From assembly GCA_035539855.1 (NCBI GenBank), contig DATLHO010000053.1, positions 1 to 26,258 of the forward strand: a stretch of 26,258 nucleotides of DNA, in the 5' to 3' direction. Every line of letters begins with the position of its first letter. Positions within the stretch are counted from its first letter, which is position 1. Positions 15,291 to 22,499 of the stretch are shown piece by piece. Position numbers and translations under genes: made by a program. Below the pieces are notes generated by a model. That model worked only from the letters and a program-made list of their open reading frames with translations, made no database searches and was not told the DNA's origin. Origin of the DNA: DATLHO01 sp035539855. Lineage in GTDB: Bacteria > Bacteroidota > Ignavibacteria > OLB7.

Positions 15291-17063
15291 TCAGAAGTGG
15301 AACCCGAATCCGAAGAGTACCGACTGCATGCCGGCGAGAGCCATCGCGCCCATGAGCACGCCGGCCATCACGAGGACGAACGGCACGAACACGAGGGGCC
15401 GCACCAGCGGATGATCCCACGAGACGCGGTGCATCAGCGGCAGCAGGATGAATCCGAACGCGACGCCGAAGAAACTCACCTGGACCATCTTCAGGCACAT
15501 CACGCCGAAGACGACGCCGCAGATGATCTCAAAGCCCTGCACGAAGAGATGGTCCGGATGGCTGTTCGTCAGCAGCCGCTTGACGCCGTCGCGCAGCGAG
15601 CCGATCGGGACGATCGACGCCGCGTGCACGTGCGCCGGGCGCCACTGTCCGTTGGCGCGGTCGGCCGTCACGTGGAAGATCGCCTTGCCGGTCACCAGGA
15701 AGAACAGCACGCCGAGACAGCTCAGCGGTCCGAGCGCGCCGTAGAGCGCGGTGCTGCGGCAGAGGAACAGGAACAGCGTCCCGGGCCGCCGCCACAGGTC
15801 GATGATGAAGCAGAGGATCGGCGCCAGCAGCGTCAGCATCGTGATCGCGAAGAAGTCGACGCCGTTGAGCGCGCCGAACGCCTCGTCGAGCCGCCATGCC
15901 GGTAGCTGCAGCGCCGTCGAGCCGAGCTCGACCGTCAGCGGCTGGCTGCGTCCGAACAGCGACGCCAGCACGATGTTCGCGTCGACGACGAAGAGGAAGT
16001 AGAACAGCGACAGCGGCAGGTTGAGCGTCGGGAAGAGGATGTCGCACTTCTCGACCAGCGAGATCTCCTTCGAGCGCAGCATCGAGCGCATCTCCTTCTG
16101 AAGGAACTCACAGGTGCCGCGCGTCCACTTCATGTGCCGAACGCGGAACGCACGGACGGTCTCGGGGAAGTCCTCGAAGCAGACGACGTCCTCCTCGAAG
16201 TACCCGCGCCAGCCGAGCTTGCGCACCGCAAGAGCGAACGCGAGGTCCTCGCTCACGAGGTTGGGGAACCCACCGGCCGCCTGCCAGCACTCGCGCCGGA
16301 TGACCGCGCCGTGACCGAGCAGCATCACGAAGCCGTAGCGGTTGCGCAGCGGCTGGTACCACCGCCAGTGGATGTCGATGCCGACGCCCATGTACTTCGC
16401 GAGCGGACTCGTCGACTCGGGATTCGAGCGGTGATTGCACTGCACGAAGCCGATCGACTCGTCGGCCTCGAGCGTCGGGACGGTCCGTCGGAGGAAATCC
16501 TCCGGCAGGATCTCGTCCGCGTCGACGAGCGCGAAGTATGGCTCCGTCGTCGCGACATTCGTCAGTCCGTTGTTGAGATTGCCTGCCTTGAAACCGCGGC
16601 GATCGGCGCGTCGCACGACCTGCACGCGCTCGCGATGCCGTTCGGCGAACGCGTCGACCATCGCGCGAAACGCCGGGTCGCTGGAGTCGTCGAGGATGTA
16701 GACCGTGTAGTTCGGATAGTCCTGCCGCACGCACGACGCCGCGCTCGCCTCGACGAAGTCGTTCGCCGTCGTGTAGAGGATTGCGACCGCCGGAGGATTC
16801 GCGGACAGCTCACCGGTGGGCTTCGCCGGACGATGGCGCCAGCGGTAGATCGTTCCGAAGACGATCACCGACACGTTGAAGAACGCGTAGAGCCACGCCA
16901 CCTCGGTGAAGAGGATGAAGAACAGCAGGGCGCTGTACGCGAACGTCGTGTCCGCCAGATCGAGAAGGCCGGCCAGGCGCGGGTGGAACCACGCGACCGA
17001 GGCGATCCAGGCGACGACGATGAAGAGGTACTGCCAGGGCTTCGGAGAGTATCGACGCTTCAT
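15291..17063 (-). CDS. Processive membrane glycosyltransferase family 2 (cellulose/PNAG-synthase-like)
   Basis: The 590-residue protein has two N-terminal membrane helices (about 10-28 and 40-72), a cytoplasmic GT-A domain (about 90-330) and about five to seven further helices to the C-terminus. Family motifs are visible: DDSS (125-128), KAGNLN (159-164), DADE (181-184, the metal/UDP-binding DxD) and SED (271-273, catalytic base). The Q-x-x-R-W product-site motif appears as RHMKW (309-313). Such enzymes polymerise UDP-sugars and thread the chain across the inner membrane. No PilZ domain is seen. ATG 17063 lies 5 bases after the stop of the TPR-barrel gene. The sugar made cannot be read from the sequence. 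ORF space upstream overlaps the previous gene and is excluded. Confidence 0.92.
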   Translation of the reverse strand: MKRRYSPKPWQYLFIVVAWIASVAWFHPRLAGLLDLADTTFAYSALLFFILFTEVAWLYAFFNVSVIVFGTIYRWRHRPAKPTGELSANPPAVAILYTTANDFVEASAASCVRQDYPNYTVYILDDSSDPAFRAMVDAFAERHRERVQVVRRADRRGFKAGNLNNGLTNVATTEPYFALVDADEILPEDFLRRTVPTLEADESIGFVQCNHRSNPESTSPLAKYMGVGIDIHWRWYQPLRNRYGFVMLLGHGAVIRRECWQAAGGFPNLVSEDLAFALAVRKLGWRGYFEEDVVCFEDFPETVRAFRVRHMKWTRGTCEFLQKEMRSMLRSKEISLVEKCDILFPTLNLPLSLFYFLFVVDANIVLASLFGRSQPLTVELGSTALQLPAWRLDEAFGALNGVDFFAITMLTLLAPILCFIIDLWRRPGTLFLFLCRSTALYGALGPLSCLGVLFFLVTGKAIFHVTADRANGQWRPAHVHAASIVPIGSLRDGVKRLLTNSHPDHLFVQGFEIICGVVFGVMCLKMVQVSFFGVAFGFILLPLMHRVSWDHPLVRPLVFVPFVLVMAGVLMGAMALAGMQSVLFGFGFHF

Positions 17064-17068
17064 TGGGG

Positions 17069-18583
17069 TCACCTCTCCGCCAGACCGATGGTGACCCCGA
17101 CCGAGAGAATCGTCGTCGCGTCGGTCTCGCCGACGTACTCGGTTCGGAAGAGAGCGTGCATGCGGTTGGCACGGCCGAAGGGCGCGGAGACCTTCAGGTA
17201 GCGATCGGAGATGCCCCGATAGTCGTCGATGTAGCCGGTCGACGCCTGACCGCCGGCGAGGCCGCCGCAGAGCTGCCAGCCGTTCTCGAAGCGGTATTCG
17301 CCGCTGAGCAGCAAACGCCACTCCCGCTCGTTCGGCATTCCGTTGCTCGCCAGGAAAAACGTCGGGTTGAGCTCGAAGCGATCGCCGAGGGGAATGCGCA
17401 GGCCGGTGTGCCCGACCCATTCGGTGCGATCGTCGGAGCGCAGTCCGAGCCACAGGCCTCCCTTGAGCGCGTAGCGTCCGGGCAGCGTGATCACGTGCTC
17501 GCTGCGCAGGAGCGTCTCGCCGATGCTTCCCGGAAGCGATCGCCAGCCGAGCTCGATGCGCGTCGTGTGGTTGCGCTCGTCGCCGTAGGCAATGAACCCG
17601 CCGATGTAACCGGCGGGCACCGCGCGGTTACCGGCGCTGAGCACGACGTTGTCGAGCGACAGGCCGTTGTCGTACTGGAACCACACGCGCGACGTCGACG
17701 TCGGCCAGATCGCGACCTCGACGAAGCGGAAGCCGAGATTCGACTCTGCGCGCGGTCGCTCCTCGTCATCGAACCACGTGACGCCGAGCCACGACGTGAG
17801 CTCGACCTTCGGCCGGGCGCTGCGCGCGATCACCAGTCCGTTGCGCGCGTCGATGTTGTCGGGATCGAGATCGATCACGCGCTCGTACGCCGCGCGCGCC
17901 TCGCTCATGCGCCGATCGGCCAGCAGCGTGCGGGCGTGCATCATCGCGAGCTCCTCGTCGGCGGGACGCTCGGCCGCGAGGGCGCCGAAGCGCGCGGCGG
18001 CCTCGTCGTTGCGCCCGCGCCAGTGGGCGACGTAGGCCAGGCCCTTGGCCGCATCGAAGTTCTGCGAGTCGATCGCCAGCGCGCGATGGAACGCGTCGCC
18101 TGCCTCGGTGAACCGACCCGACCACGCACTGGTCCACCCGACCCCGTTGAGCGCGTCGATGTTCGCGGGATCGGCCTGGGCCGCCGCGTCGAACTCCGAG
18201 CGCGCCAGCTCGAGCTCGCTCGACTCGAGGTGCCCGCGCGCGCTCGACATCAGCGCGCGCACAAGACCGGAGTCGAGCACGATCGGCTCGGCCGTCTCGC
18301 GCGCGGGCGCGTAATCGAGGACGACCGCATCGTCGGAGCGATCGAGGATCATTCCGAACGGATAGGTCACAGGCTGGGTCGTCAGGAGCGGCGGCTCGTC
18401 GGTGGCATACAGCGACGGCGGCGGAAGCGGCTGTTCGTCGAGCGTCGCCGGCATCTCGATCGCCACCATCGTGTCGGGCCGCGTCGTGTCCGGCGTCGTC
18501 GGTTCGACCGACTGCGCCGTGACGGCCAGAGGCAGCAGCATGAGGAGCACGGTCTGCCAACCGCGATACTGGGGAGAGGGCAT
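17069..18583 (-). CDS. TPR plus outer-membrane barrel protein (YaiO/PgaA-like)
   Basis: From ATG 18583 the product has 504 residues, with a signal peptide (MPSPQYRGWQTVLLMLLPLA, ending VTAQ); an upstream extension of 52 residues is arginine-rich and lacks a signal. Residues of about 110-265 hold four or so TPR repeats (ARSEFDAAAQADPANIDALN, then AFHRALAIDSQNFDAAKGLA and AAYERVIDLDPDNIDARNGL). The remainder (about 270-504) reads as a barrel with many amphipathic strands (WPTSTSRVWFQYDNGLSL, ALKGGLWLGLRSDDRTEW). This TPR-then-barrel order is that of PgaA, BcsC and YaiO, which export polysaccharides or sit beside glycosyltransferases. It is the first gene of a five-gene operon and abuts the synthase gene. 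Confidence 0.82.
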   Translation of the reverse strand: MPSPQYRGWQTVLLMLLPLAVTAQSVEPTTPDTTRPDTMVAIEMPATLDEQPLPPPSLYATDEPPLLTTQPVTYPFGMILDRSDDAVVLDYAPARETAEPIVLDSGLVRALMSSARGHLESSELELARSEFDAAAQADPANIDALNGVGWTSAWSGRFTEAGDAFHRALAIDSQNFDAAKGLAYVAHWRGRNDEAAARFGALAAERPADEELAMMHARTLLADRRMSEARAAYERVIDLDPDNIDARNGLVIARSARPKVELTSWLGVTWFDDEERPRAESNLGFRFVEVAIWPTSTSRVWFQYDNGLSLDNVVLSAGNRAVPAGYIGGFIAYGDERNHTTRIELGWRSLPGSIGETLLRSEHVITLPGRYALKGGLWLGLRSDDRTEWVGHTGLRIPLGDRFELNPTFFLASNGMPNEREWRLLLSGEYRFENGWQLCGGLAGGQASTGYIDDYRGISDRYLKVSAPFGRANRMHALFRTEYVGETDATTILSVGVTIGLAER

Positions 18584-18660
18584 ACGAATCCTCGGGGTGA
18601 GCGAGATCCGTGAAGGTCGGATCACGCGCAACTGGTCGGCTGAGGCGTGCGGAAGAGGAC

Positions 18661-18668
18661 GAAAGGTA
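18661..18668 (-). promoter_or_regulatory. Candidate -7 box of the polysaccharide-type operon
   Basis: Read on the - strand, TACCTTTC matches five of six fixed positions of TAnnTTTG. It lies about 78 bases before the first gene of the operon, in the 240-bp gap behind the PAP2-like gene. No good -33 element is seen, and the rest of the gap shows no other signal. Confidence 0.3.
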
Positions 18669-18823
18669 TGACGAATCCGCCGAATGGCGTGCCCACTCCT
18701 GCGCCTCTCTAATGAGCCCATGAGAGGCCCGAATGTCACAGGAACACGGCGACTCGGGGAAATGTTGTCGCCGCCGCGCGATCGTCCTCTGCGAGGAACA
18801 ATCGGAGGCCGGCGAGTTCTCGC

Positions 18824-19447
18824 TCAGACGCCGAGCAGACGCCGCGCGATGCGCCAGCAGCCGTACGCGGCGAACGGCGCCACGAGCACGTCGATCGTGT
18901 AGTGGACGTGCTGAAGCAGCACGCAGACGGCGACGAGCGTCGTGCACGCCAGAAACAGCGCGCGCAGACGCGGCCGCGTCGCGGTCAGGTACAGCAGGAA
19001 CAGCGTGGAGGTGTGGCCCGAGAAGAAGAGATCCTTATTAACCGTCGTGCCCGTTCCGAAGAACTCGATGACCGGATCGACCAGCGGGATGAACCCGGCA
19101 GGCGCCTCCAGCGGCGTGACGTACATCATCGACATCCGCACGATCGCGAGGATCGCATACGACGTGATCGCGACGAGGAGCTCGCGGGGGTGACCGACGA
19201 GGAAGTAGAGCGCCGAGAACAGCGACAGGTAGATGAGCCCGAACGCCACCCACGTGACGTCGTGGGCCGGAAGCAGCGCCAGCAGCGGATCGGCGAGCGA
19301 GGCTCCCTGCCGCGCCTCGTTGACGCCGAGAAAGCGTGAGAACCCCGCAAGCGCCGCGACGAGCGCCGCGGTCATGCCGACGAACTGAATGCGAAAGCGC
19401 GACTCCGCGAGCGCGGATCGCCATCGGCCGCCGACGGTGTCGTGCAT
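18824..19447 (-). CDS. Sphingomyelin-synthase-like PAP2_C membrane enzyme
   Basis: The 207-residue protein has about six membrane helices and the conserved blocks of the sphingomyelin synthase/PAP2_C family. These are RMSMMYVTPLEAP (104-116, compare the family's R...YVT.LP.P), DLFFSGHT (139-146) with His145, and HYTIDVLVA (182-190) with His182 and Asp186 completing the His-His-Asp triad. Eukaryotic members move a phospho-headgroup between a phospholipid and ceramide; bacterial homologues are poorly characterised and could be lipid phosphatases or headgroup transferases. The active site should face the periplasm. It starts 6 bases after the stop of the T9SS-cargo gene, so the two are probably co-transcribed. 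The family call is good; the substrate is unknown. Confidence 0.82.
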   Translation of the reverse strand: MHDTVGGRWRSALAESRFRIQFVGMTAALVAALAGFSRFLGVNEARQGASLADPLLALLPAHDVTWVAFGLIYLSLFSALYFLVGHPRELLVAITSYAILAIVRMSMMYVTPLEAPAGFIPLVDPVIEFFGTGTTVNKDLFFSGHTSTLFLLYLTATRPRLRALFLACTTLVAVCVLLQHVHYTIDVLVAPFAAYGCWRIARRLLGV

Positions 19448-19453
19448 AGGGGA

Positions 19454-22306
19454 TTACTTCGCGAGCGTCATGACGATCGTCTCGCTCCAGTGGCCGCTGA
19501 TGATCAGGCAGTAGTAGAGTCCCGACGGGTGCGCGGCGGCGTCCCACTCGAGGACGTGACGCCCTGCCGCCATCGGTCTGTCGGCGAGCACGGCGACACT
19601 GCGACCGCCGAGGTCGAGGATCTCGACCCGCGTCGGAGCGTCGAGGCCGAGCGAGAACTCGATCGTCGTCGTCGGGTTGAAGGGGTTCGGAGAGTTCTGT
19701 CGCAGCGCGTAGCTCTCGCCGGTGGCATCGAGCAGGCGCTGGCTCAGTCCGCAGACCGAGTCGAGACGCACCATCGCCGGCCGCGTCTCGACGCGCGTGC
19801 ACTCCTTGCCCGGCAGCCGCACCTCCAGGCGAGCGATCGAGCTGTCGCCGTGGTTGATGAACGTCGCGAAGCGTAGGCGCGCGAGCAGTCCCGTTCCCTC
19901 GAGCCACGAGCCGTCGGTCGCGAACAGTCGCGCCACGAACTCGCCGCGCGAAGGGTCCTGCGAGATCGGGAGGATCGCCCAGCCCTCGACCAGCGTCGAA
20001 TCGAGGAACGCGCGCTCGAGGCGCATGATCGTGGGATCGTAGGTGACTTCGATCTCCAGCACCGACACGAAGGCCTGGTCGAGCGGCTCCTCGAGCTCCA
20101 CCGGCAGCTCGAGCTCGGTGCCGGGATAGATCCCGATGTCGGGTCCGAGGTTCGCGTGCACGAGACGCGGAGCGGGATCGACGACGACGGTGACCGAGTC
20201 GGTCGAGGCGCACCCAAGCGCGTTGAACACGCGCACCGTGTAGGTCGTCGTCTGCGTCGGATATGCGCTCGGCTCGGCGCACTCGACGCAGCTCAGCGAT
20301 TCGGCCGGCGACCACAAGTACCGTGTTCCGCCACTGGCGCGCAGCGTCGCGCTCTCGCCGAGGCAGATGCGCGCGTCCTCGCCCGCCTCGGCGACGGGCT
20401 TCTCGCTGACGGTAATGCGCATAGAATCGATCGAGACGCAGCGGCCGTTGTTGGAGGTCACGAGCGTATACGTCGTGCTCACGAGCGGCGTCGCGACGGG
20501 GGTCGCGCACGTCACGCACGACAGCCCGGTCGCCGGGCTCCACGTCAGCTCGGTGCCGCCGCGACCGGCGAGCTCGACGCTCTCGCCGACGCAGATCGAC
20601 GTGTCGGGTCCGGCATCGACCGCCGGGAACGGCTCCACGATGATCGTCACCGAGTCGGTCGTGACGCATCCAGCTGCGCTCGTGGCGACGATGTGATAGG
20701 TCGTCGTCACTGCGGGTGCGGCGACGGGAGCGGGGCAGTTGGCGCAGCTGAGGCCGAGCGCGGGCGTCCATCGGATCGACGCGGCCTCGACCGCGGCGAG
20801 GTCGAGCTGCACGGCGTCGCCGATGCAGATCGTGCGGTCGGGTCCAGCCTCGATCGCCGGACGGGGATTGACCGTGACGTCGAGCGAGAACGTGTCGGTG
20901 CCGTTGTCGTTCGAGGCGACGAGCATGACGCGGAAGACGCCCGCATCGGGGAAGCGCACGAACCCGGGATGCCGGCCGTACGGGCTGCCCGGATCGTCGC
21001 CCGCCTTGACGCCGCCCGGTATCGTCCACTCCCACGCCGTAGGATTATCGTAGCTCTCGTCGGTGATCTCGATCGTGTCGCCGGCGCAGATCTCGATCTC
21101 CGACGATCGGAAGAGCGCCCGCGGCGGACGGCAGGTCTCGCGCGTCGGATCGTACATGCCGTGCGTGATGTTCGGCATGCCGAGCTTCGCGTACGGAGCG
21201 CCCAGCGACACCGCGCGGTGACGATAGTCGCACGCGACGCCGGCGCGGTTCGGATCGGTGATGACGCTGAGCTCCGACTCGTCGCGGATCGCCGCGTAGA
21301 TGCGCCCGTCGGGTCCGACCTGCATCTGGCCGGTGTGGCCGTAGGAGACCAGGCGGAACGTGTTGCGATGCAGAACGGTGCGGCTGGCGATGATCGCGGC
21401 GCGGGAGCCGCGCGTGAGGTCGTGCTGCGCGATGTAGCGCGCCTGCTCGCCGCTCGAATACAGCTTCGTGCCGTCGGGCGAGAAGCAGATGTCGTAGACG
21501 ACCGAGTCCTCGGGCGCGATGTCGATCCTGATGGCGTTCGAGAGCGTACCGGTGCGGCGGTCGAAGTCGATGAGGTCGATCGCCGGCGCGCGGAAGATCG
21601 CGACCGCGAGTCGATCGCCAGCCTGGTTGAACTTCATCCCCCCGATCGCGGCCTCCGGCCAGCCGATGTGCGGCGTGCCGAGGTCGTAGGTGGCGGGTCC
21701 CTCGAAACCGGACTTCGACAGGTAGTAGACGATGAAGCGCGTCGACTGCAGCTCGTGCATGATCACCCAGAAGCCGCGGCCATTGCAGTGCTTGACGACG
21801 GCGATCTTCTCGGTGACGTTCCCGTGCAGGAAGCGATGCGACGTCGTGACGGCGCCCAGTCCGCCATCGAGCTCCATGTCGACGATCGACCACGTCGCGA
21901 CCGACGTGCCGCCGTTGTACTCGCCGGCATCGATCGAGACGATGTAGAACTTCGTGGAGTCCCCGGGCATGGGGATGATCGTGGCTCCCTGGGTCGACGA
22001 GATGATCGCCGGGCTGGCGATGCCGGCGCCGCCGGGCATGACGCGCCCGTTGCGATTCCAGACCGTGTCGCCGTCGGTGTGCATGAGCATCCGGCCGGTG
22101 CGGTGGTCGCAGAGCGTCGCGGTGCCTTCGGACTGGTGGTCGAAGCCCGGCGTGCCGACGGCCGAGCCGCCGCGGAAGTCGAGGCCGGCCCGGTAGCCGA
22201 AGTACCAGAGGGAATTCTCGAGCTGAGCGGTCGCGGCGATCGGCGCGCACAGAAGCGCGGCCGCGACGATCAGCAGTGACGCGATGCGAACAGAGGCGAT
22301 GTTCAT
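19454..22306 (-). CDS. Secreted T9SS cargo-type protein: propeller, PKD, three Ig-like CxxC repeats, cohesin-like, sorting domain
   Basis: The 950-residue protein begins with a signal peptide (MNIASVRIASLLIVAAALLC, ending ATAQ; an ATG five codons upstream at 22321 is also possible). The N-terminal 370 residues start LWYFGYRAGLDFRGG, with TDGDTVWNRNG and STQGATIIP. This is a module I recognise from many Bacteroidota surface proteins, probably a beta-propeller (FSPDGTKLYSSG, VGPDGRIYAA). A PKD-type domain follows at about 400-490 (AWEWTIPGG, FPDAGVFRVMLVASNDNGTD). Three Ig-like repeats of about 80 residues come next, then a cohesin-like domain (about 745-865). The C-terminal domain is of T9SS type A/FlgD style (NSPNPFNPTTTIEFSL, HPSGLYYCLI). 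It should be exported and surface-attached or released. It is a paralogue of the next gene upstream. Confidence 0.88.
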   Translation of the reverse strand: MNIASVRIASLLIVAAALLCAPIAATAQLENSLWYFGYRAGLDFRGGSAVGTPGFDHQSEGTATLCDHRTGRMLMHTDGDTVWNRNGRVMPGGAGIASPAIISSTQGATIIPMPGDSTKFYIVSIDAGEYNGGTSVATWSIVDMELDGGLGAVTTSHRFLHGNVTEKIAVVKHCNGRGFWVIMHELQSTRFIVYYLSKSGFEGPATYDLGTPHIGWPEAAIGGMKFNQAGDRLAVAIFRAPAIDLIDFDRRTGTLSNAIRIDIAPEDSVVYDICFSPDGTKLYSSGEQARYIAQHDLTRGSRAAIIASRTVLHRNTFRLVSYGHTGQMQVGPDGRIYAAIRDESELSVITDPNRAGVACDYRHRAVSLGAPYAKLGMPNITHGMYDPTRETCRPPRALFRSSEIEICAGDTIEITDESYDNPTAWEWTIPGGVKAGDDPGSPYGRHPGFVRFPDAGVFRVMLVASNDNGTDTFSLDVTVNPRPAIEAGPDRTICIGDAVQLDLAAVEAASIRWTPALGLSCANCPAPVAAPAVTTTYHIVATSAAGCVTTDSVTIIVEPFPAVDAGPDTSICVGESVELAGRGGTELTWSPATGLSCVTCATPVATPLVSTTYTLVTSNNGRCVSIDSMRITVSEKPVAEAGEDARICLGESATLRASGGTRYLWSPAESLSCVECAEPSAYPTQTTTYTVRVFNALGCASTDSVTVVVDPAPRLVHANLGPDIGIYPGTELELPVELEEPLDQAFVSVLEIEVTYDPTIMRLERAFLDSTLVEGWAILPISQDPSRGEFVARLFATDGSWLEGTGLLARLRFATFINHGDSSIARLEVRLPGKECTRVETRPAMVRLDSVCGLSQRLLDATGESYALRQNSPNPFNPTTTIEFSLGLDAPTRVEILDLGGRSVAVLADRPMAAGRHVLEWDAAAHPSGLYYCLIISGHWSETIVMTLAK
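20165..20872 (-). repeat. Three tandem Ig-like repeats with four conserved Cys each
   Basis: Within the T9SS cargo protein, three units share the pattern P..(D/E)AG.D..IC.G(D/E)...L, then SC..C..P.A.P..TTTY, then GC...DS. The central pairs read SCANC, SCVTC and SCVEC. The third unit has the same spacing but is more diverged at its start (AEAGEDARICLGES). Confidence 0.75.
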
Positions 22307-22321
22307 CGAGGGCGATCTCAT

Positions 22322-22499
22322 CGAAGCACGGGGGGTCACCGACAGGTCCGTTCGAAGCGGCGAGCGCGGGCGACGCCGGTGGAGCGCTGCGCAGGGGAAG
22401 TGCCGCATCGTGTCAGCTCTCCGGCGCCGTGCCCTGCGGCGGGAGCGTGTGAAAGCCGAGCCGCTGAAAATACAACGAACCGGCGCATTGGCGAGGATC
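22322..22499. other. Intergenic region between the two T9SS-cargo paralogues
   Basis: This 178-bp gap holds no gene. The only standout is an AT-rich patch whose - strand reads TTGTATTTTCA (22475-22465), a weak match (four of six) to the TAnnTTTG box about 145 bases before the next start. No hairpin with a T-run was found, so it is unclear whether transcription restarts here. Confidence 0.3.

Noticed and set aside
17766..18947. 393-codon - frame across the gap upstream of the TPR-barrel gene
   Set aside because: It crosses the intergenic region and runs out of frame into the TPR-barrel gene; composition is shadow-like.
19038..21035. 665-codon - frame overlapping the cargo gene and PAP2-like gene
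   Set aside because: Arg-rich shadow in the wrong frame, covering two well-supported genes.
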